From Klenkia marina (GTDB lineage Bacteria > Actinomycetota > Actinomycetes > Mycobacteriales > Geodermatophilaceae), in assembly GCF_900101025.1 (NCBI RefSeq), contig NZ_FMUH01000002.1, forward strand, positions 806,001 through 870,000: 64,000 nucleotides of DNA, read 5' to 3'. A model generated the notes under the pieces. The model had not been told where the DNA came from and did not search any database. It worked only from the letters and a program-made list of their open reading frames with translations. A program made the translations under genes and the position numbers. Below, piece after piece: positions 31,300-39,156 of this stretch; positions within the stretch are counted from its first letter, which is position 1; every line of letters starts with the position of its first letter.

Positions 31300-31333
31300 G
31301 TGCCCGCCCACCCGCGCCGGGCACGATGGTCCG

Positions 31334-32518
31334 GTGACCACCACCGCCCCGCCGGCCGGCCCCGCCGTCGGCACCTCCCGGCCCCCGCTCCTGCGGGTCC
31401 GCGAGGGACGTGTGCTCGGCGGTGTGGCGGCCGGGACCGCCGACCACCTGCGGCTGGACCCGGTGCTCGTGCGCATCGCCTTCGTGCTGCTGGCCGTCGC
31501 GGGTGTGGGCGTGGTGGGCTACGCCCTGCTGTGGTTCTCGATGAGGTCCGCGCCGGAGGGCCACGTGCGCCCCGGGACGGCGAGTGCCCCCACGCGGCGG
31601 CACGTCGTCGGGTTGGTGCTGCTGGGCCTGGTGGCCCTCGTGCTCTCCAGCCAGCTGGACACCCTGGCCCGCAGCGACGTCGTCGTCCCCCTGGTGCTGG
31701 CCGGGGGTGGGCTGGCCGTCATCTGGTACCAGCTGGACACCGGCCGCACCGACGCCCGCTCGGCCCGCTGGGGTCTGGTCATCGGCGTGCTGCTGGCCGG
31801 GGGCGGGCTGTTCCTGCTGCTGGCCACGACCGGTCAGCTGGCCAACGCCCGCAACGGCTTCGTGGCCACCCTGGTCGTGCTGATCGGCATCGGGCTGGCC
31901 ACCGCACCGGTGTGGCGCCGGCTGCTGGACTCCCGGTCGGCCGAGCGGGCCGCCCGCATCCGCTCCGAGGAGCGTGCGGCGGTGGCCGCCCACCTCCACG
32001 ACTCGGTGCTGCAGACCCTCGCCCTGGTGCAGAAGCACGCCGGTGACCCGGTGCAGGTGACCCGGCTGGCCCGCGGCCAGGAGCGCGAGCTGCGCAGCTG
32101 GCTGTACTCGCCGCGGGCGGGGGCGTCGGGCACCTGGGCGGCGACGGTCGAGGCGATCGTCGCCGAGGTCGAGGCCGACCACGAGGTGGCGGTCGACCCG
32201 GTGGTGGTGGGCGACCTCCCCGTGGACGAGGCCGTGGAGGCCCTGGGCCGGGCCACCCGGGAGGCCGTCGTCAACGCCGCCAAGCACGCCGGGGTGACCA
32301 CCGTCGACCTCTACACCGAGGTGACCGCCGACGCGGTGACGGTGTTCGTGCGCGACCGCGGGACGGGCTTCGACCCGGCGACGGTGCCCGCCGACCGCCG
32401 CGGGCTGCGCGACTCGGTCGTCGGCCGGCTGGCCCGGGTCGGCGGGACGGCGGACGTGCACTCCGCGCCCGGGTCGGGCACGGAGGTCGAGCTGGTGCTG
32501 CCGAGGAGGACGACGTGA
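31334..32518 (+). CDS. PspC-containing sensor histidine kinase (NarL-family type)
   Basis: A 394-residue membrane kinase. A PspC domain occupies residues 18-70 (VREGRVLGGVAAGTADHL plus helix), followed by further hydrophobic segments at about 90-105, 118-130, 148-166 and 178-192. The dimerisation helix carries AHLHDSVLQT with the likely phospho-His at 222. The ATPase domain has REAVVNAAKHAG (N box) and RDRGTGFDP (G1). The regulator gene overlaps its stop as GTGA. The PspC input suggests envelope stress or lipid II sensing. Confidence 0.92.
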   Translation: MTTTAPPAGPAVGTSRPPLLRVREGRVLGGVAAGTADHLRLDPVLVRIAFVLLAVAGVGVVGYALLWFSMRSAPEGHVRPGTASAPTRRHVVGLVLLGLVALVLSSQLDTLARSDVVVPLVLAGGGLAVIWYQLDTGRTDARSARWGLVIGVLLAGGGLFLLLATTGQLANARNGFVATLVVLIGIGLATAPVWRRLLDSRSAERAARIRSEERAAVAAHLHDSVLQTLALVQKHAGDPVQVTRLARGQERELRSWLYSPRAGASGTWAATVEAIVAEVEADHEVAVDPVVVGDLPVDEAVEALGRATREAVVNAAKHAGVTTVDLYTEVTADAVTVFVRDRGTGFDPATVPADRRGLRDSVVGRLARVGGTADVHSAPGSGTEVELVLPRRTT

Positions 32519-33171
32519 CCGAGCGGGTGCGGGTGTTCCTGGTCGACGACCACGCGATGGTGCGGTCGGGCGTCCGGGCCGAGCTGGGGGACGCCGTCGA
32601 GGTGGTCGGCGAGGCCGCCGACGTCGCCGAGGCCGTGGCCGGGGTGCGCGCGACGCGGCCGGACGTCGTGCTGCTCGACGTGCACCTGCCCGGCGGCGGC
32701 GGTCGTGCGGTGCTGGAGACGGTGCGGGCGGAGCTGCCCGACGTCCGGTGGCTGGCGCTGTCGGTGTCCGACGCCGCCGAGGACGTCATCGCCGTCATCC
32801 GGGCCGGCGCCCGCGGGTACGTCACGAAGACGATCAGCGGGCCGGACCTGCGCGACGCCGTCGTGCGGGTGGCCGGCGGGGACGCGGTGTTCTCCCCGCG
32901 GCTGGCCGGCTTCGTCCTCGACGCCTTCTCCGCCGGTCCCGCCGTCCCCGCGCCCGCACCGGACACCGACCCCGGGCTGGACCTGCTGTCGGCGCGGGAG
33001 CGGGAGGTCATGCAGCTGCTGGCCCGTGGCTACACCTACCGCGAGATCGGCCAGCGGTTGTTCATCTCGGTGAAGACGGTGGAGTCCCACGCCTCGAACG
33101 TGCTGCGCAAGCTCCAGCTCTCCAACCGCAACGAGCTCACCCGCTGGGCGGCGACCAACCGCCTGCTCTAG
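32515..33171 (+). CDS. NarL-family response regulator
   Basis: A 218-residue regulator with an intact receiver (DDH at 11-13, phospho-acceptor Asp55 in VVLLDVHLPG, the Ser switch in ALSVSD, Lys in GYVTK) and a C-terminal LuxR-type HTH (LSAREREVMQLLARGYTYRE to KLQLSNRNELTRWA). It is the cognate partner of the PspC kinase, with overlapping start and stop. The last four bases overlap the convergent PIG-L gene. Confidence 0.94.
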   Translation: MTERVRVFLVDDHAMVRSGVRAELGDAVEVVGEAADVAEAVAGVRATRPDVVLLDVHLPGGGGRAVLETVRAELPDVRWLALSVSDAAEDVIAVIRAGARGYVTKTISGPDLRDAVVRVAGGDAVFSPRLAGFVLDAFSAGPAVPAPAPDTDPGLDLLSAREREVMQLLARGYTYREIGQRLFISVKTVESHASNVLRKLQLSNRNELTRWAATNRLL

Positions 33172-33905
33172 GCGGTGTGCACGATGTGGAAAGCCTCTGC
33201 GAGGCGGCCGTCGGGGAGGCCGTGGGTGCGGGCGGTCTGCCGCATCCAGCCACCGACGAACTCGCGCAGCTGACCCTCCGGCTGGTGCGCGACCTGGGTG
33301 ACGTGCGACCCGAGCGCGGCGAACTTGCGCTCGGCGGTGTCGGTGACGTCGACGGCGTGCTGCGCCCGCGGGCTGGCCGACAGCCACACCTCGGACACCG
33401 TCCACGCCTCGAGGCCCTCGTCGGCCAGCAGCTCGGGGAAGGCGAAGGGGTTGCGGGCGTCGGGGTAGACCGCACGCAGCGTGGCCTCGCCGACCGTCAT
33501 GTGGTCGGGGTGGCTGGCGCCGACCCGGTCCCACATGCGCTCGGGGGAGGTGGTGAGCACCCGGTCGGGGCGGACCTGACGGATCACCCGGGCGATGTCG
33601 CGGCGCAGGTCGAGCGTCTGCTCGACCCGGCCGTCGGGGTAGCCCAGCCAGTGCAGCTGCGTGACGCCGACGTGCGCGGCGGCGGCGGTCTGCTCGGCCC
33701 GGCGCAGTGGCCCCATCTGCTCGCGGGGGGTGTCGTCGAAGCCGCCGGCGTCGCCGTCGGTGACCAGGCAGTAGACGACCTCGGTGCCGGCGTCGGTCCA
33801 GGTGGCCACCGTGCCCGCGCTGCCGAAGTCGACGTCGTCGGGGTGGGCCAGCACGCACAGGACGCGGTCGACGTGCTCGGCGGGGGGCTGGGCGGGTGCG
33901 GTCAC
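33168..33905 (-). CDS. PIG-L family deacetylase (MshB/Mca-like)
   Basis: A 245-residue zinc hydrolase of the LmbE/PIG-L family. Zinc ligands are visible as HPDD (21-24) and HPDH (132-135). The family includes MshB of mycothiol synthesis and mycothiol-conjugate amidase Mca. The protein is shorter than either and has no nearby mycothiol genes, so the exact amide substrate is open. GTG 33905. Chorismate mutase lies 40 bases upstream on the same strand and the two may be co-transcribed. Confidence 0.88.
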   Translation of the reverse strand: MTAPAQPPAEHVDRVLCVLAHPDDVDFGSAGTVATWTDAGTEVVYCLVTDGDAGGFDDTPREQMGPLRRAEQTAAAAHVGVTQLHWLGYPDGRVEQTLDLRRDIARVIRQVRPDRVLTTSPERMWDRVGASHPDHMTVGEATLRAVYPDARNPFAFPELLADEGLEAWTVSEVWLSASPRAQHAVDVTDTAERKFAALGSHVTQVAHQPEGQLREFVGGWMRQTARTHGLPDGRLAEAFHIVHTA

Positions 33906-33945
33906 ACGGGGCTCAAGTCCGCTCGCGGGGTGGGTGTTCCCGGGC

Positions 33946-34218
33946 TCACAACCGGCCGCGGCCCTGGCGGAGCAGCATCATGCCCAGCGCCGCGCCGTCG
34001 GTGCCCAGGGCGTCCTGGAACTTCGCGAGCACCTGCTGCTCGCGGGACAGCGAGAGCCGGGTGCCACCGGTGGAGCGGCGGAGCGTCCCGATCTCCCGCG
34101 AGATGGCCAGGCGCTGCTGCACCAGCCGGATGATCTCCGCGTCGCAGGCGTCGATCTCTCCGCGGAGCTCGCCGATGCGGGTGGTCGGGTCGACGGCGGC
34201 GTCGGTGGTCGTGCTCAT
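33946..34218 (-). CDS. aroQ: Chorismate mutase (AroQ, monofunctional)
   Basis: Chorismate mutase makes prephenate for Phe and Tyr. The 90-residue AroQ helical protein has IGELRGEIDACDAEIIRLV, SREIGTLRR and the catalytic GGTRLSLSRE, and ends RQGRGRL as in mycobacterial Rv0948c. It lacks the extra segment of bifunctional enzymes, so it may need DAHP synthase for full activity, as Rv0948c does. The ATG is preceded by AGGAGG. The leader contains a Phe/Tyr peptide ORF and a terminator. uvrD1 is divergent, as in mycobacteria. Confidence 0.95.
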   Translation of the reverse strand: MSTTTDAAVDPTTRIGELRGEIDACDAEIIRLVQQRLAISREIGTLRRSTGGTRLSLSREQQVLAKFQDALGTDGAALGMMLLRQGRGRL

Positions 34219-34263
34219 GGTCGTCCTCCTGGTGGGAGGGCCGTCGGACCCCGGAGACGAAGA

Positions 34264-34289
34264 AACCCCGGGCTCCTGGGCCCGGGGTT
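34264..34289 (-). terminator. Attenuator-like terminator in the chorismate mutase leader
   Basis: On the minus strand AACCCCGGGC pairs with GCCCGGGGTT across a 6-base loop, then runs into TTTCTTCG, the only U-rich terminator tail on that side. The outer AGACGAA/TTCGTCT bases can extend the stem. It stands 13 bases after the leader-peptide stop and about 45 bases before the aroQ ATG, the layout expected for transcription attenuation. Confidence 0.7.
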
Positions 34290-34302
34290 CGTCTGTCAGT
34301 GG

Positions 34303-34365
34303 CTAGCGCTGAGGGACGGCGACCGGTACCCGGTGGCCGTAGTAAAAGCTCTGCGCGCTCAGCAC
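34303..34365 (-). CDS. Putative Phe/Tyr leader peptide for chorismate mutase
   Basis: A 20-codon ORF (GTG start at 34365, TAG stop at 34303) reads VLSAQSFYYGHRVPVAVPQR. Phe is encoded by TTT, a rare codon in this GC-rich DNA, followed by two Tyr codons. It lies directly upstream of the terminator in the aroQ leader. No ribosome-binding site is seen, but a minus-strand CAGACT box ends 7 bases before the GTG, so translation may be leaderless. Ribosome stalling at Phe-Tyr-Tyr when these amino acids are scarce would favour aroQ expression. The alternative antiterminator fold has not been established. Confidence 0.6.
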   Translation of the reverse strand: MLSAQSFYYGHRVPVAVPQR

Positions 34366-34372
34366 GAGGGAG

Positions 34373-34378
34373 AGTCTG
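34373..34378 (-). promoter_or_regulatory. Candidate -10 box for the aroQ leader
   Basis: CAGACT on the minus strand, 7 bases before the leader-peptide GTG. The same hexamer precedes the folD GTG by 6 bases, which supports it as a working -10 variant here. No -35 is obvious. Confidence 0.4.
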
Positions 34379-34418
34379 CCACACCCCGCGGGCCCGGGGG
34401 AGTGTCGGTGCCGGCGCC

Positions 34419-34424
34419 TAAGCT
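34419..34424 (+). promoter_or_regulatory. -10 box for uvrD1
   Basis: TAAGCT lies 10 bases before the uvrD1 ATG at 34435, giving a very short or absent 5' leader. Confidence 0.5.
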
Positions 34425-34434
34425 CGACGGCGTC

Positions 34435-36726
34435 ATGAGCAGCCCCCAGATCTCCCTCCCCGGTACCGCCGCCCTGCCCCGCCAGACCTCCGGTCAGGTC
34501 GGTCGCGAGCTCGACCGCATGCTCGCCGGCCTCAACGGCCCGCAGCGCGACGCGGTGGTGCACGAGGGCGGGCCGCTGCTCATCGTGGCCGGCGCCGGGT
34601 CGGGCAAGACGCGCGTGCTCACGCACCGCATCGCCTACCTGCTGGGCGCCCGCGGGGCGCACCCGGGCGAGATCATGGCGATCACCTTCACCAACAAGGC
34701 CGCCGGCGAGATGAAGGAGCGGGTCGCCCAGCTGGTCGGCCCGCGCGCCCGGGCGATGTGGGTGTCGACCTTCCACTCGATGTGCGTGCGCATCCTGCGC
34801 GCCGAGGCTGCGAAGCTCGGCCTGAAGAGCTCGTTCACCATCTACGACCAGGGCGACTCGGTGCGGCTGCTCACGATGGTGGCCCGCGACCTCGACCTCG
34901 ACGCCAAGCGCTACCCCGGGCGCAGCCTGGCCACCCAGATCTCGAACCTGAAGAACGAGCTGGTCGACGAGGAGTCCTACGCCCCGGTCACCGCGCCGGA
35001 GAAGGTGCTGGGCGAGGTCTACGCGCTGTACCAGCGCCGGCTGCGCGAGGCGCACGCCATGGACTTCGACGACCTCATCATGACGACGGTCAACCTGCTG
35101 CAGGCCTTCCCCGACGTCGCCGAGCACTACCGGCGCCGGTTCCGGCACGTGCTCGTCGACGAGTACCAGGACACCAACCACGCGCAGTACGCGCTGGTGC
35201 GCGAGCTCGTCGGGTTCCCGGGCGGGCCGGTGCCGCCGGCCGAGCTCTGCGTCGTCGGTGACGCCGACCAGTCGATCTACGCCTTCCGCGGCGCCACGAT
35301 CCGCAACATCGACGAGTTCGAGCGCGACTACCCCGAGGCCACCACCATCGTGCTGGAGCAGAACTACCGCTCCACCCAGCGCATCCTGCGCGCGGCCAAC
35401 CAGGTCATCGCCCGCAACACCGCCCGGCGCCCGAAGAACCTGTGGTCCGACGCCGGCGACGGCGAGCTCATCGAGGGCTACGTCGGGGAGAACGAGCACG
35501 ACGAGGCGGCCTGGGTCGCCGAGCAGATCGACAAGCTGGTCGACGCCGGTGACGCCCGGCCCAAGGACATCGCGGTCTTCTACCGCACGAACAACGCCTC
35601 CCGCGTCTTCGAGGAGGTGTTCATCCGGGTCGGCATGCCCTACAAGGTGGTCGGCGGGGTGCGCTTCTACGAGCGCAAGGAGGTCCGTGATGCGCTGGCC
35701 TACCTGAAGGTGGTCAGCAACCCCACCGACGTGGTCAGCCTGCGGCGGGTGCTCAACACACCCAAGCGCGGCATCGGCGACCGCGCCGAGGCGTGCGTCG
35801 AGACCCTGGCCGACCGCGAGCGCATCGCGTTCGCCACGGCGCTGCGCCGGGCCGACGAGGCCCCGGGCCTGGCCACCCGGTCGCTGAAGAACATCCAGGA
35901 GTTCGTCTCGCTGCTCGAGGAGTTCGAGCACCTGCTGGCCACCGGCTCGGGGCCCAGCGCCCTGCTCGAGTCGATCCTCGAGCGCAGCGGCCTGCTCAGC
36001 GAGCTCGAGTCCTCCACCGACCCCCAGGACGAGGGCCGCGTCGACAACCTGCACGAACTGGTCAGCGTCGCGGCCGAGTTCGAGGCCGTGAACCCCGAGG
36101 GCTCGGTCACCGACTTCCTGGAGCAGGTCTCGCTGGTCGCCGACGCCGACCAGATCCCCGTCGCCGGGGACGACGCCGGGGTGGTCACCATGATGACCCT
36201 GCACACCGCCAAGGGCCTGGAGTTCCCGGTCGTCTTCCTGACCGCTCTCGAGGACGGCGTCTTCCCGCACCTGCGCGCGCTGGGAGACAGCAAGGAGCTC
36301 GAGGAGGAGCGCCGGCTGGCCTACGTCGGCATCACCCGCGCCCGAGAGCGGCTGTACCTCTCCCGCGCCACCGTGCGCACCTCCTGGGGGCAGCCGGCCT
36401 ACAACCCGCCGTCGCGCTTCCTGGACGAACTGCCCGACGACGCCGTGCACTGGACCGGGGTCGACCCCAAGCCCTCGGCCGCCTACGGCTCGGCGCAGCG
36501 CCGGGTGGCCGCCACCGGGCTGTCCACCGGCGGTCTGCGCGGCGGGGCCGGCAACCGCCAGGTCATCAGCGTCGACGTGGGTGACCGGGTCAGCCACGAC
36601 GCCTTCGGGCTGGGCACGGTGGTCGAGATCAACGGGGTCGGCGACAAGGCCCAGGCCACCGTCGACTTCGGTTCCGGCGGCGTCAAGCGCCTGGTCCTGC
36701 GCTACGCCCCGGTGGTGAAGCTGTGA
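34435..36726 (+). CDS. uvrD1: ATP-dependent DNA helicase UvrD1/PcrA
   Basis: A 763-residue superfamily 1A helicase acting in nucleotide excision repair and replication restart. It has the Q motif LNGPQRDAV, Walker A AGAGSGKT (52-59), motif II DEYQDTN, motif III GDADQSIYAFRGA, motif IV EQNYRST, motif V TAKGLEFPVVF and motif VI YVGITRARERL. The C-terminal end carries a Tudor-like tail (GDRVSHDAFGLGTVVEI) as in actinobacterial UvrD1. ATG 34435 follows a TAAGCT box. aroQ is divergent, matching the Rv0948c-Rv0949 arrangement. Confidence 0.97.
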   Translation: MSSPQISLPGTAALPRQTSGQVGRELDRMLAGLNGPQRDAVVHEGGPLLIVAGAGSGKTRVLTHRIAYLLGARGAHPGEIMAITFTNKAAGEMKERVAQLVGPRARAMWVSTFHSMCVRILRAEAAKLGLKSSFTIYDQGDSVRLLTMVARDLDLDAKRYPGRSLATQISNLKNELVDEESYAPVTAPEKVLGEVYALYQRRLREAHAMDFDDLIMTTVNLLQAFPDVAEHYRRRFRHVLVDEYQDTNHAQYALVRELVGFPGGPVPPAELCVVGDADQSIYAFRGATIRNIDEFERDYPEATTIVLEQNYRSTQRILRAANQVIARNTARRPKNLWSDAGDGELIEGYVGENEHDEAAWVAEQIDKLVDAGDARPKDIAVFYRTNNASRVFEEVFIRVGMPYKVVGGVRFYERKEVRDALAYLKVVSNPTDVVSLRRVLNTPKRGIGDRAEACVETLADRERIAFATALRRADEAPGLATRSLKNIQEFVSLLEEFEHLLATGSGPSALLESILERSGLLSELESSTDPQDEGRVDNLHELVSVAAEFEAVNPEGSVTDFLEQVSLVADADQIPVAGDDAGVVTMMTLHTAKGLEFPVVFLTALEDGVFPHLRALGDSKELEEERRLAYVGITRARERLYLSRATVRTSWGQPAYNPPSRFLDELPDDAVHWTGVDPKPSAAYGSAQRRVAATGLSTGGLRGGAGNRQVISVDVGDRVSHDAFGLGTVVEINGVGDKAQATVDFGSGGVKRLVLRYAPVVKL

Positions 36727-36960
36727 GGGCGACTCCGTCGACCTCACAGACTTCACCACCGGATGACACGGCGATCCTGCGGATCGCACCGCGGCCAGGA
36801 GCCGTGCCCCGGGTGAGCTGAGCGCGTCCGTCGTTCGATCGGGGACCCTGCGGGCCCCCTCCTCGCGACCGAGCAGCTGTCGGCCGGCGGTCGAGCCCCT
36901 CCTCGGGGAGCCTCCGGCCCCGCTCGTCGGGACTCAGCGCCTGCGGCGCAGCAGTGCTCC
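36727..36960. other. Intergenic region between uvrD1 and the M23 peptidase gene
   Basis: No gene is recognisable in these 234 bases. Short GC-rich inverted repeats occur, for example CTCCTCGGGGAG near 36900, and could end either of the two convergent transcripts. No strong terminator with long arms was found. Confidence 0.4.
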
Positions 36961-37836
36961 TTACCCGCCGATCTCGACGCCGCGGTCGTTCAGCCAGGCT
37001 TCGGGGTCGGTGGGGCGGCCGGTCATGGAGCCGACGTGGATCTCGAAGTGCAGGTGGGGGCCGGTCGACTGGCCCTCGCTGCCGACCTTGGCGATGACGT
37101 CGCCGGCGGACACCACGTCGCCGGCCTCGACGTCCATGTAGCGCATGTGGCCGTAGATCTCGACGTTGCCGTCGGCGTCCTGGATGTAGATGGCGTTGCC
37201 GTAGCCGCTCGCGGGGCCCGCCCGCAGCACGACGCCGTCCGCCGCGGCGACGATCGGGGTGCCGAGCGGGGCCGCGAGGTCGATGCCCCAGTGCATCTGG
37301 CCCCAGCGCTGGCAGAAGCAGGTGGTCATCACGCCGTCGGTGGGCAGCACGAAGTCGGGCTCGCGCTCGGCCCGGGACGCGGCGAGGTCGGACAGGCGGG
37401 ACGCGGCCTCGGCGGCGGTGATCTCGCGGCGGGCGTCGACGTCCTCCATGCCGCCGGCGAAGTTCGACTCGGCGGCCGACAGGCCGTAGTCGGCGGCGTC
37501 GCCGACCGGGGCGCTGGGGATCGGGGACCCGGAGGTGCCGAGCACGGCGGCCAGCAGCCCGCCGACCGACAGCGCGGCCAGCAGCGCGGGGGAGCGACGA
37601 CGCGGAGGGCGGGGGACGCGGTGCCGGCCGCGGGCGGCAGGCGGGCGGGGTCCGGAGGTGAGGACCTCGACCGCACCCACGGTGGACCGGCTCCTGCCGG
37701 TGTCGTCCAGGGGGTTGCGGGGAGCGGGCAACGGGTCGAACAGCTCGCTGGCGTCGTGCGGCACGCGGGTGTCCAGGACGTCGGCGTCGAGGACCGACCT
37801 GTCGCGCACCGGCCGTCCGGTGCGGGGACGACCCAC
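36961..37836 (-). CDS. M23 family metallopeptidase, membrane-anchored
   Basis: A 291-residue protein related to mycobacterial Rv0950c. Residues 1-80 are Arg/Pro-rich and probably cytoplasmic, and residues 84-101 form a single transmembrane anchor. The C-terminal LytM/M23 domain has zinc ligands in MHWGIDLAAP (HxxxD) and TGPHLHFEIH (HxH), so it should cleave peptidoglycan cross-bridges or act as an activator. The start is uncertain. GTG 37836 is used, and TTG 37857 is an alternative. Placement between uvrD1 and sucC is conserved. Confidence 0.88.
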   Translation of the reverse strand: MGRPRTGRPVRDRSVLDADVLDTRVPHDASELFDPLPAPRNPLDDTGRSRSTVGAVEVLTSGPRPPAARGRHRVPRPPRRRSPALLAALSVGGLLAAVLGTSGSPIPSAPVGDAADYGLSAAESNFAGGMEDVDARREITAAEAASRLSDLAASRAEREPDFVLPTDGVMTTCFCQRWGQMHWGIDLAAPLGTPIVAAADGVVLRAGPASGYGNAIYIQDADGNVEIYGHMRYMDVEAGDVVSAGDVIAKVGSEGQSTGPHLHFEIHVGSMTGRPTDPEAWLNDRGVEIGG

Positions 37837-38061
37837 GAGGTCACGAGACCGGGACAAGCGGGCACCGCCTTCCGACGCCGTCCCGCCCGGGGGAGCTGGT
37901 CGCCGTCCGGCTGGGCCGGGCGGCGGGGTGGGGCGGTGTCGCGAGTGTGTGACGTCAGGATCGACGTGCGCCGACGGGTTGCCGACTGCGTGATCGCATT
38001 GTGACCACGCGTGACCCGATGGGGCGGGGAGGTGAGCGGCGTGTCGTTCTGTCGACTTCTC

Positions 38062-38083
38062 GTCACGCTCCGTGGAGCGTGAC
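38062..38083 (-). terminator. Terminator hairpin after the lipase-like gene
   Basis: GTCACGCTCC and GGAGCGTGAC form a perfect 10-bp stem with a two-base loop directly after the stop of the minus-strand hydrolase gene. The 225 bases between it and the M23 start contain no gene and no recognised riboswitch. They presumably hold the M23 promoter. Confidence 0.7.
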
Positions 38084-38084
38084 C

Positions 38085-38978
38085 TCAGGCGGCGACTGCG
38101 TGGGACGCGCTGCTGCGGTGCCCGGCCAGGACGGCGGCCACCTCGTCGAGCACCGGACGGGTGATCGGCAGCGACATGTGGCCCACACCCCGCACCAGCA
38201 CGTTGCGGGCGTGCAGGTCGGGGTGGTCGCACCGACCCCGGGTGACCGGCAGGACGAGCTGGTCCAGGTCGCTCCACACCGCGGTGACCGGGACGTCGAG
38301 CTGCGGCGCCGGGGCCGCCAGCTCGGCCATCAGCTCCGAGCCCGGGCGCAGCTGGCGGATGAGCGGGGTCGGGCCGGCGTGGGCCCAGGCCGTGCCGCCG
38401 TGCGGGGTGCCCAGGGTGGTGAGCGAGGCCATGCGCGCCGTGCCGCCGCACTGCAGCAGGTAGCGGGCGACCAACCCGCCCAGGCTGTGCCCCACCACGT
38501 GCACCCGGTCGTGGCCGGTCTCCTCGCAGACGGCGGCGAGGTGCTCCTCGAGCTGGTGGGCCGCCACCCGGACGTCCTGCACCAGCGGGCTGTAGTTCCA
38601 GGTGCTCACCGAGGTGAAGCCGCGGCGGCGCAGCGACCGGGACATCACCGTGAAGACCGAGCGGTTGTCGACCATGCCGTGCACCAGCACGACCGGCACC
38701 CGGGCGGCCAGCGGGTCGGCGGCGAAGAACGCGCGGACGGCCGGCGGTTGCCAGTCGGGGCGGATCCGCTCGTCGACGCAGAGCGTCTCGGCACGCGTGC
38801 CCAGCGGCCACAGCACCGCGTGCGCGCCCACCCAGGCCAGCTCGGTGAGACCGCCGGCGAGGGTGGCCGGGCGGCACAACGACCGCAGGGTGCGCGCCGC
38901 GGTGACCACGCCGGACGCGCCGCTGGCCACCAGACCGGGCGCGCCGTGCCAGGCTGGGGCCGACGCGGACGTCGTCAC
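38085..38978 (-). CDS. Alpha/beta hydrolase, triacylglycerol lipase-like
   Basis: A 297-residue hydrolase. VVLVHGMVDNRSVF supplies the oxyanion region, Ser165 in VVGHSLGG is the nucleophile, and GVGHMSLP carries the likely catalytic histidine. TLGTPHGG is typical of lipases and acyltransferases that act on hydrophobic esters. GTG 38978 is preferred to GTG 38984 because GGGAGG sits at the right distance from it. A short hydrophobic stretch near residues 45-60 may associate with membrane. The substrate is unknown. Confidence 0.87.
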   Translation of the reverse strand: MTTSASAPAWHGAPGLVASGASGVVTAARTLRSLCRPATLAGGLTELAWVGAHAVLWPLGTRAETLCVDERIRPDWQPPAVRAFFAADPLAARVPVVLVHGMVDNRSVFTVMSRSLRRRGFTSVSTWNYSPLVQDVRVAAHQLEEHLAAVCEETGHDRVHVVGHSLGGLVARYLLQCGGTARMASLTTLGTPHGGTAWAHAGPTPLIRQLRPGSELMAELAAPAPQLDVPVTAVWSDLDQLVLPVTRGRCDHPDLHARNVLVRGVGHMSLPITRPVLDEVAAVLAGHRSSASHAVAA

Positions 38979-39073
38979 GGGCACCTCCCGGGTCGAGTGC
39001 GGCTCCGGGCCGGTGCGGCCGGGCTGTGGTGGGACTCACGAATTCCTGCCCCGTTCATGCCACGGTAATGCCC

Positions 39074-39097
39074 TCGTGTGTCCACCGTCACACACGA
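39074..39097. promoter_or_regulatory. Perfect inverted repeat upstream of the membrane protein gene
   Basis: TCGTGTGT and ACACACGA flank an 8-base spacer, 60 bases before the GTG at 39157 and about 95 bases from the divergent hydrolase start. Size and symmetry fit a regulator binding site for either gene. The binder is unknown. Confidence 0.45.
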
Positions 39098-39156
39098 CGC
39101 CCCGACACGATCACGATGCGGTCTCGACGGACGTCGACCGTGCCGAGGAGGAATGC

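Noticed and set aside
32271..33858. Minus-strand frames over the PspC kinase and its regulator
   Set aside because: Antisense shadows. Only 33168-33905 on that strand encodes a recognisable protein (PIG-L deacetylase).
37837..38061. c-di-AMP (ydaO) riboswitch upstream of the M23 peptidase
   Set aside because: Such riboswitches often precede actinobacterial cell wall hydrolases, but the conserved core motifs were not found on the minus strand here.
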